From: Oceanisphaera arctica
Lineage (GTDB): Bacteria > Pseudomonadota > Gammaproteobacteria > Enterobacterales > Aeromonadaceae
NCBI RefSeq assembly: GCF_002936955.1
Contig: NZ_MPZM01000030.1
Coordinates: 1 to 36,276, forward strand
Length of the DNA stretch: 36,276 nucleotides
Reading direction: 5' to 3'
The first letter of the stretch is position 1; each line of letters opens with the position of its first letter. Position numbers and translations under genes: made by a program. Shown one piece after another: positions 32,291-36,276 of this stretch. Below the pieces are notes generated by a model. It did not search any database, was not told where the DNA came from, and worked only from the letters and a program-made list of their open reading frames with translations.

Positions 32291-33640
32291 ATGGAAAAAC
32301 CTTCTCTGCTTGATACCTCTGTCTACCTTGGCCTCTTGGGGCTGCTGCTCTGGCTGCCGTTGCCGCTGGGCAGCAACCGGGACTGGTCCATGGGGCTGCT
32401 GGTGTTGCTGGTGGGGGTGCTGGCCATGCTGTGGGCGGCTGCTCGTTTTAAACAGAATAAACCGGACAGCCGGGCGTTGCGCGCGGCCTGGCCCATGCTG
32501 GCTCTGCTGCTGGTGGCTCAGGGCTGGGTGGCGTTGCAGCTGCTGCTCGGCATCAGCCTGGATGTGGGCGCCAGCTTTCAGTATTTGATGCTGGGCCTGG
32601 CCTATTCGTTGCTGTTTGTCATGGTATTGAGCGTGTTCCATACCCGGCGCCGGTTAACCGTGCTGTTGGCGGTATTGGTCGTCAGCGGTACTCTTCAGGC
32701 ATTTTACGGCACCCTGATGACGCTTTCCGGCCTGGAATGGACCTTTTTTACCGAAAAAACCAGTTACCAGAGTGTGGCCAGCGGCACCTTCGTTAACCGT
32801 AACCATCTGGCCGGTTATCTGGAAATGACCATGGCCTGCGGCATCGGCCTGATGATGGCCCTGCGCGATGGCGGTTCATTCAGCTGGAAGGCGATGCTGG
32901 AATTGATCATGGGCCCCAAGGCCCGCCTGCGCATCGGCCTGGTGATCATGGTTATCGGCCTGGTAATGAGTCGCTCACGCATGGGCAACACCGCCTTTTT
33001 TGTGAGCCTGGTGGTAATTGGCGGCATCTTTATTCTGTTGAATAAAGAGAACAGAGGCAGAAATGTTATTTTGCTGGCCAGCTTTGTGTTGATAGATATT
33101 CTGGTGATAAGTCAGTATTTTGGTCTGGATAAACTGAAAGACCGGCTGATCAATACCCGTTTTTCAGACGAGGTAGTTAATGAAGTGGTGGTGGCCCGCC
33201 AGAATGAAGTACGTGATGACGTATATCTGCAGGCGCTACCCGCCCTTGAGCAGCATTGGCTGACCGGAAGCGGTGCCGGCAGCTTTGAGGCCATTTTTCC
33301 GCAATATATGGGGCCAGATATTGCTGTAATGCACTTCGATCATGCCCACAACGACTTTATCCAGTTTGCCATCGAATACGGCCTGATCGGTACCCTGCCC
33401 CTGGCTGCCTTTGTATTGCTGGCATTCTGGCATGCCCTGCGTGCCCTGTGGCGCACCGAGTCCTGGTATCGCAGCGGGATCGGCTTTGCCTCCGCCATGG
33501 GCATGTTGGCGCTGATGATCCATTCGTTTACCGACTTCAACCTGCAGATACCCGCCAACGCCGCCACCTTTGTCGTGCTCTGCGCCATCGCCGTGCTGGC
33601 GGGGCAGCATGAGAAAGAACGCAAGAAGCGGCGGGGGTAG
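32291..33640 (+). CDS. O-antigen ligase/polymerase family protein (Wzy_C)
   Basis: This 449-residue inner-membrane protein has about 11-12 hydrophobic segments. The large periplasmic loop includes TFVNRNHLAGYLEMTMACG and, later, HFDHAHNDFIQFAIEYGLIG, the paired N-x-x-HLA and H-x-H-N motifs of the Wzy_C family. It presumably polymerises the repeat unit exported by the Wza/Wzc system. A ligase role cannot be excluded, but a separate ligase exists at 3078-4865. The ATG at 32291 is preferred over a TTG at 32267. It has no glycosyltransferase neighbours on its strand. A heptamer array begins right after its stop. With the wzy at 9737 it makes two polymerase-like genes in one locus. Confidence 0.82.
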   Translation: MEKPSLLDTSVYLGLLGLLLWLPLPLGSNRDWSMGLLVLLVGVLAMLWAAARFKQNKPDSRALRAAWPMLALLLVAQGWVALQLLLGISLDVGASFQYLMLGLAYSLLFVMVLSVFHTRRRLTVLLAVLVVSGTLQAFYGTLMTLSGLEWTFFTEKTSYQSVASGTFVNRNHLAGYLEMTMACGIGLMMALRDGGSFSWKAMLELIMGPKARLRIGLVIMVIGLVMSRSRMGNTAFFVSLVVIGGIFILLNKENRGRNVILLASFVLIDILVISQYFGLDKLKDRLINTRFSDEVVNEVVVARQNEVRDDVYLQALPALEQHWLTGSGAGSFEAIFPQYMGPDIAVMHFDHAHNDFIQFAIEYGLIGTLPLAAFVLLAFWHALRALWRTESWYRSGIGFASAMGMLALMIHSFTDFNLQIPANAATFVVLCAIAVLAGQHEKERKKRRG

Positions 33641-33806
33641 GGATTGGGGAATAGGGATTGGGGAATAGGGATTGGGGATTGGGGATTGGGGATTGGGGAT
33701 TGGGGACTGGGGACTGGGGACTGGGGAATGGGGAATGGGGACTGGGGAATGGGGAATGGAGAATGGAGAATGGGGAATGGGGAATGGTGATTGGGGATTG
33801 GGGATT
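33641..33806 (+). repeat. Long G-rich heptamer array
   Basis: About 165 bases of almost uninterrupted 7-base units: GGGGATT, GGGGACT, GGGGAAT, with some GGAGAAT. It starts at the stop codon of the polymerase gene and contains more than 20 G-runs in G4-N3 register. It is the longest array in the window and, unlike three others, has no C-rich partner nearby. Confidence 0.85.
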
Positions 33807-33814
33807 GGTGTTTT

Positions 33815-34256
33815 GTAGCTGCCACTTTAGTCGGCGGGCCCAGCACCGCTGGGCAATCACAAACGGCGCCGAACCCGCAGATCCGGCACCGTGCCTGCTA
33901 ACCCCTACCCGCCTGCAGATTCGCGCCGGCTAAAGCAGCGCCTACAAAAACCACGAAACCCTGTAGAAGCCTGCTTCAGCTGGCTGGTAGCGCGCAAGCG
34001 GTACGCAAAAAAACAAACCGCGCAGCTAAAGCAGCGCCTACAAGGGTCGCTTTCCGTAGGGTCGACTTATTTTAGGTAAGAGTATTCGACCGGTTTTGGT
34101 CCCGAGCCGGGCCCCTTGGTCGATTGAAATCGACCCTACGATCGCCGGAGTCATTTGTAGAAGCCTGCTTCAGCTGGCTGGTAGCGCGTAAGCGGTACGC
34201 AAAAAAAACCACGAAACCCTGTAGTGCGTAGGTTGGGATGAGGCACGAATCCCAAC
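33815..34256. repeat. Dense REP array of several types
   Basis: Elements seen are: 33815-33838 (plus, GTAGCTGCCACTTTAG type); 33923-33945 (minus); 33963-34006 (plus, double-headed GTAGAAGCCTGCTTCAGC); 34021-34042 (minus); 34118-34139 (minus, GTAGGGTCGATTTCAATC); 34157-34200 (plus, double-headed); and 34228-34256 (plus, GTAGGTTGGGATGAGG with ATCCCAAC). The order resembles a mirror image of the cluster at 495-2147. There is no gene. Confidence 0.7.
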
Positions 34257-34292
34257 ACATCGAGCCTGCGGAACATGCGAATATCCTGTAGT

Positions 34293-34363
34293 AACCCCTC
34301 CCCAACCCTCCCCTTGCGTTGCACCCCGCTGTGGTTCTGCTCATCCCGGATTCAAGGGGAGGG
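34293..34363. repeat. C/G-rich interspersed inverted repeat, inverted copy
   Basis: The sequence ACCCCTCCCCAACCCTCCCC then TTGCGTTGCACCCCGCTG is the reverse complement of the core at 388-458 and 36149-36221, with changes in the middle. It lies beyond the 3' end of pgi. Confidence 0.65.
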
Positions 34364-34443
34364 AGCAGATCGGCGCCAATCTTACCATCGGCTCCGGACT
34401 GCCCCTCCCCTGAGTTCCCCCCCCTCATTCGACCAAAACGCCC

Positions 34444-36087
34444 TTACCGCCACGCTTTTATCTGCGCCAATAACCCATTGGTGGCGCTGTCGTGACTTGT
34501 GGTCACGCCATCATCCGCCAAATCATCAATCAAACGGGCGGCGAGTTTTTTACCCAGCTCCACACCCCATTGATCGAAGCTGTTGATGTTCCACAACATG
34601 CCCTGCACAAAGGTCTTGTGCTCATACAGCGCAATCAGGGCGCCCAGGTTATGGGGATTAAACTCATCGCACAAAATGGTGGTGCTGGGGCGGTTGCCGT
34701 CCATCACCTTGTAGGGGGCCAATTTGGCGATGGCCTCGGCACTCTGCCCCTCGGCCGCCAGCTCGGCTTCTACCTGCTGCCTGTCTTTACCGAAGGCCAG
34801 CGCCTGGGCCTGGGCCAGCATATTGGCCAGCAGCTTGCGATGATGCTCGGGGTAGTCATAACAGGATCGGGCAAAACCGATAAACTCCGCCGGTACCACC
34901 TGGCTGCCCTGGTGCAACAGCTGAAAAAACGCATGCTGGCCATTGGTGCCCACCTCGCCCCACACTATGGGGCCGGTGTTGTGGGTAATCTTCTCGCCGG
35001 TGTTGTTTACGCCCTTGCCGTTGGACTCCATGTTCAGCTGCTGCAAATAGGCCGGAAAACGCTTCAGATGATGGCTGTAGGGGAAAATGCCTTCGCTCTG
35101 CAGCCCCAGCACATTGATGTTCCAGATGCTCAGCAGCGCCAGCAACACCGGAATGTTCTGCTCAAAAGGCGTATGGCGCAGGTGTTCATCCATCTCGTGG
35201 GCGCCCGCCAGCAATTGCTCGAAGCGCTCGAACCCCAGCGCCAGTGCGATGGGCAAACCAATGGCAGACCACAGTGAAAAACGCCCCCCCACCCAGCTCC
35301 AGAACTCGAACATATGCTCGGGACTGATGCCGAACGCCTGCACCGCAGCGGCATTGGTCGACACCGCCACAAAATGCTTTTTAACCTGGGCCGGATCATT
35401 ACAGGCAGCCAACAGCCAGGCGCGGGCGGCACGGGCGTTGGTCATGGTTTCGTCTGTGGTAAAGGTTTTGGAAGAAATCACAAACAGGGTGCGGGCCGGA
35501 TCCACCACCGCCAGCACAGAGGCCAGTTGGGCGCCGTCCATATTCGACACAAAATGCGCCCGAATGCCCTTGTCCTGATAAGGCGCCAGCGCCTCCACCA
35601 CCATGGCCGGCCCCAGATCGGAGCCACCGATGCCGATATTGACCACATCCGTAATGGACTGGCCACCAAAGCCGCGCCATTCACCCGTATGCACCCGATC
35701 GCAAAAGGCCCGCAGCCGTGCCAGCTCCACGTGCACCTGAGGCACCACATTCACCCCATCCAGCACGGCGCTGGCACCCACCGGCATACGCAACGCCGTG
35801 TGCAGCGCCGCCCGGCCTTCGGTATGGTTAAAGAGATTGTCACCAAACAAGGCCGCTATGGCCGGCCCCAGCTTCATGTCGCGCGCCAGTTCGCACAGCA
35901 AGACCTGCACCTCACTCGACCAGTGCTGACGAGACAGGTCCACCCGCAGGTGGCTGCCAAAGGCAAAACAAAAACGCGAAAACCGCTCCGGATCCTCGGC
36001 AAAACGTGCGGCCAAACTCATCGCCTGCTCCCGCCGTTTAAACTCCTGTAACGCCACAAAGCGTGGCTGCTGATGTAAAGACGTCAT
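34444..36087 (-). CDS. pgi: Glucose-6-phosphate isomerase
   Basis: The cytosolic enzyme interconverts glucose-6-phosphate and fructose-6-phosphate, feeding both glycolysis and nucleotide-sugar supply. Its 547 residues match the usual bacterial Pgi. Signature regions are IGIGGSDLGPAMV, VSNMDGAQLASVL, VISSKTFTTDETMTN, the Pgi signature WSWVGGRFSLWSAIGLPIAL, MESNGKG, GEVGTNGQHAFFQLLHQG, and the C-terminal NINSFDQWGVELGKKLA. No key region is missing. It is flanked by repeats and forms no operon with the export genes, but pgi is often near surface-polysaccharide loci. Confidence 0.96.
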   Translation of the reverse strand: MTSLHQQPRFVALQEFKRREQAMSLAARFAEDPERFSRFCFAFGSHLRVDLSRQHWSSEVQVLLCELARDMKLGPAIAALFGDNLFNHTEGRAALHTALRMPVGASAVLDGVNVVPQVHVELARLRAFCDRVHTGEWRGFGGQSITDVVNIGIGGSDLGPAMVVEALAPYQDKGIRAHFVSNMDGAQLASVLAVVDPARTLFVISSKTFTTDETMTNARAARAWLLAACNDPAQVKKHFVAVSTNAAAVQAFGISPEHMFEFWSWVGGRFSLWSAIGLPIALALGFERFEQLLAGAHEMDEHLRHTPFEQNIPVLLALLSIWNINVLGLQSEGIFPYSHHLKRFPAYLQQLNMESNGKGVNNTGEKITHNTGPIVWGEVGTNGQHAFFQLLHQGSQVVPAEFIGFARSCYDYPEHHRKLLANMLAQAQALAFGKDRQQVEAELAAEGQSAEAIAKLAPYKVMDGNRPSTTILCDEFNPHNLGALIALYEHKTFVQGMLWNINSFDQWGVELGKKLAARLIDDLADDGVTTSHDSATNGLLAQIKAWR

Positions 36088-36148
36088 CCCAATCCCGTTA
36101 TTTATTATTAAATTTTGTGCGTGCTACTGCCATGTGAGGCACCATACG

Positions 36149-36221
36149 GTCCCCTCCCCTTTCCCCCGGAACCAGCAGAATAACAGCGGGGTGCAACGCA
36201 AGGGGAGGGTTAGGGAGGGGT
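36149..36221. repeat. C/G-rich interspersed inverted repeat, right copy
   Basis: It is in the same orientation as the copy at 388-458, and the 46-base stretch centred on AGAATAACAGCGGGGTGC and GGGGAGGGTTAGGGAGGGG is identical. It lies upstream of the pgi start. The last bases of the window (CTGCAGTGACAC) also recur near position 50. Confidence 0.75.
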
Positions 36222-36276
36222 TGCTGCACGATACTCGCATATTTCGCAGGCTATGTGTCTTGGTCTGCAGTGACAC

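Noticed and set aside
33658-33933. 91-residue plus-strand frame
   Set aside because: It is a direct translation of the heptamer array (MGNRDWGLGIGDWG) and not a gene.
1-36276. tRNA or rRNA genes, toxin-antitoxin or phage-defence genes
   Set aside because: I looked for the usual signatures on both strands and saw none I could support.

Overview
The window is a surface-polysaccharide locus of a Gram-negative gammaproteobacterium. This is indicated by a Wza/Wzc/EpsL/VpsP-type export set, a DUF938 methyltransferase, a full-length glucose-6-phosphate isomerase, and intergenic DNA packed with GTAG-headed REP hairpins. A marine relative of Aeromonadales (Oceanimonas, Oceanisphaera or Zobellella type) is a guess; no rRNA, tRNA or other taxonomic marker is present.

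Layout. (1) 1-6356, GC-rich: a FemAB/GNAT-like protein (+), then on the minus strand a DUF938 methyltransferase, a PglL/WaaL-type O-antigen ligase or protein O-oligosaccharyltransferase, and a WbaP-type initiating phosphoglycosyltransferase. (2) 6421-6760: a mosaic of insertion-sequence remnants. (3) 6902-24079, visibly AT-richer, all minus strand: a glycan island with Wzx flippase, legionaminic-acid-type genes (legB, legC, legG/neuC, legI/neuB, ptmE, legF), a formyltransferase, a sialyltransferase-like transferase, a Wzy polymerase with an apparently split N-terminus, two family 2 glycosyltransferases and a UDP-galactopyranose-mutase-like flavoprotein. An ISAs1-family element that itself carries a group II intron (11051-14255) cuts the island in two. 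(4) 24080-25132: a gene-free leader with ISAs1 remnants, two copies of an ops/JUMPstart motif on the minus strand, REPs and G-rich heptamer repeats. (5) 25133-30687: the minus-strand export operon epsL, wza, wzc, PHP phosphatase, vpsP. (6) 31435-33640, plus strand: an alanine-rich exported protein and a second O-antigen ligase/polymerase. (7) 33641-36276: repeats and pgi (minus).

How the parts fit. WbaP would load the first sugar phosphate on undecaprenyl phosphate. The island glycosyltransferases would extend it, the sialyltransferase-like enzyme adding a CMP-activated nonulosonic acid. Wzx and Wzy would flip and polymerise the unit, and the Wza/Wzc/EpsL machinery or the PglL/WaaL-type ligase would export it or attach it. 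The duplicated ops motif suggests RfaH-type antitermination of the long island operon. The most unusual points are: the formyltransferase standing where a LegH N-acetyltransferase would be expected; the two 56-bp ISAs1-end miniature elements bracketing the island; the intron-in-IS arrangement; and GGGGAAT-type heptamer arrays with perfect G-quadruplex spacing, often in head-to-head inverted pairs, at transcription-unit boundaries.
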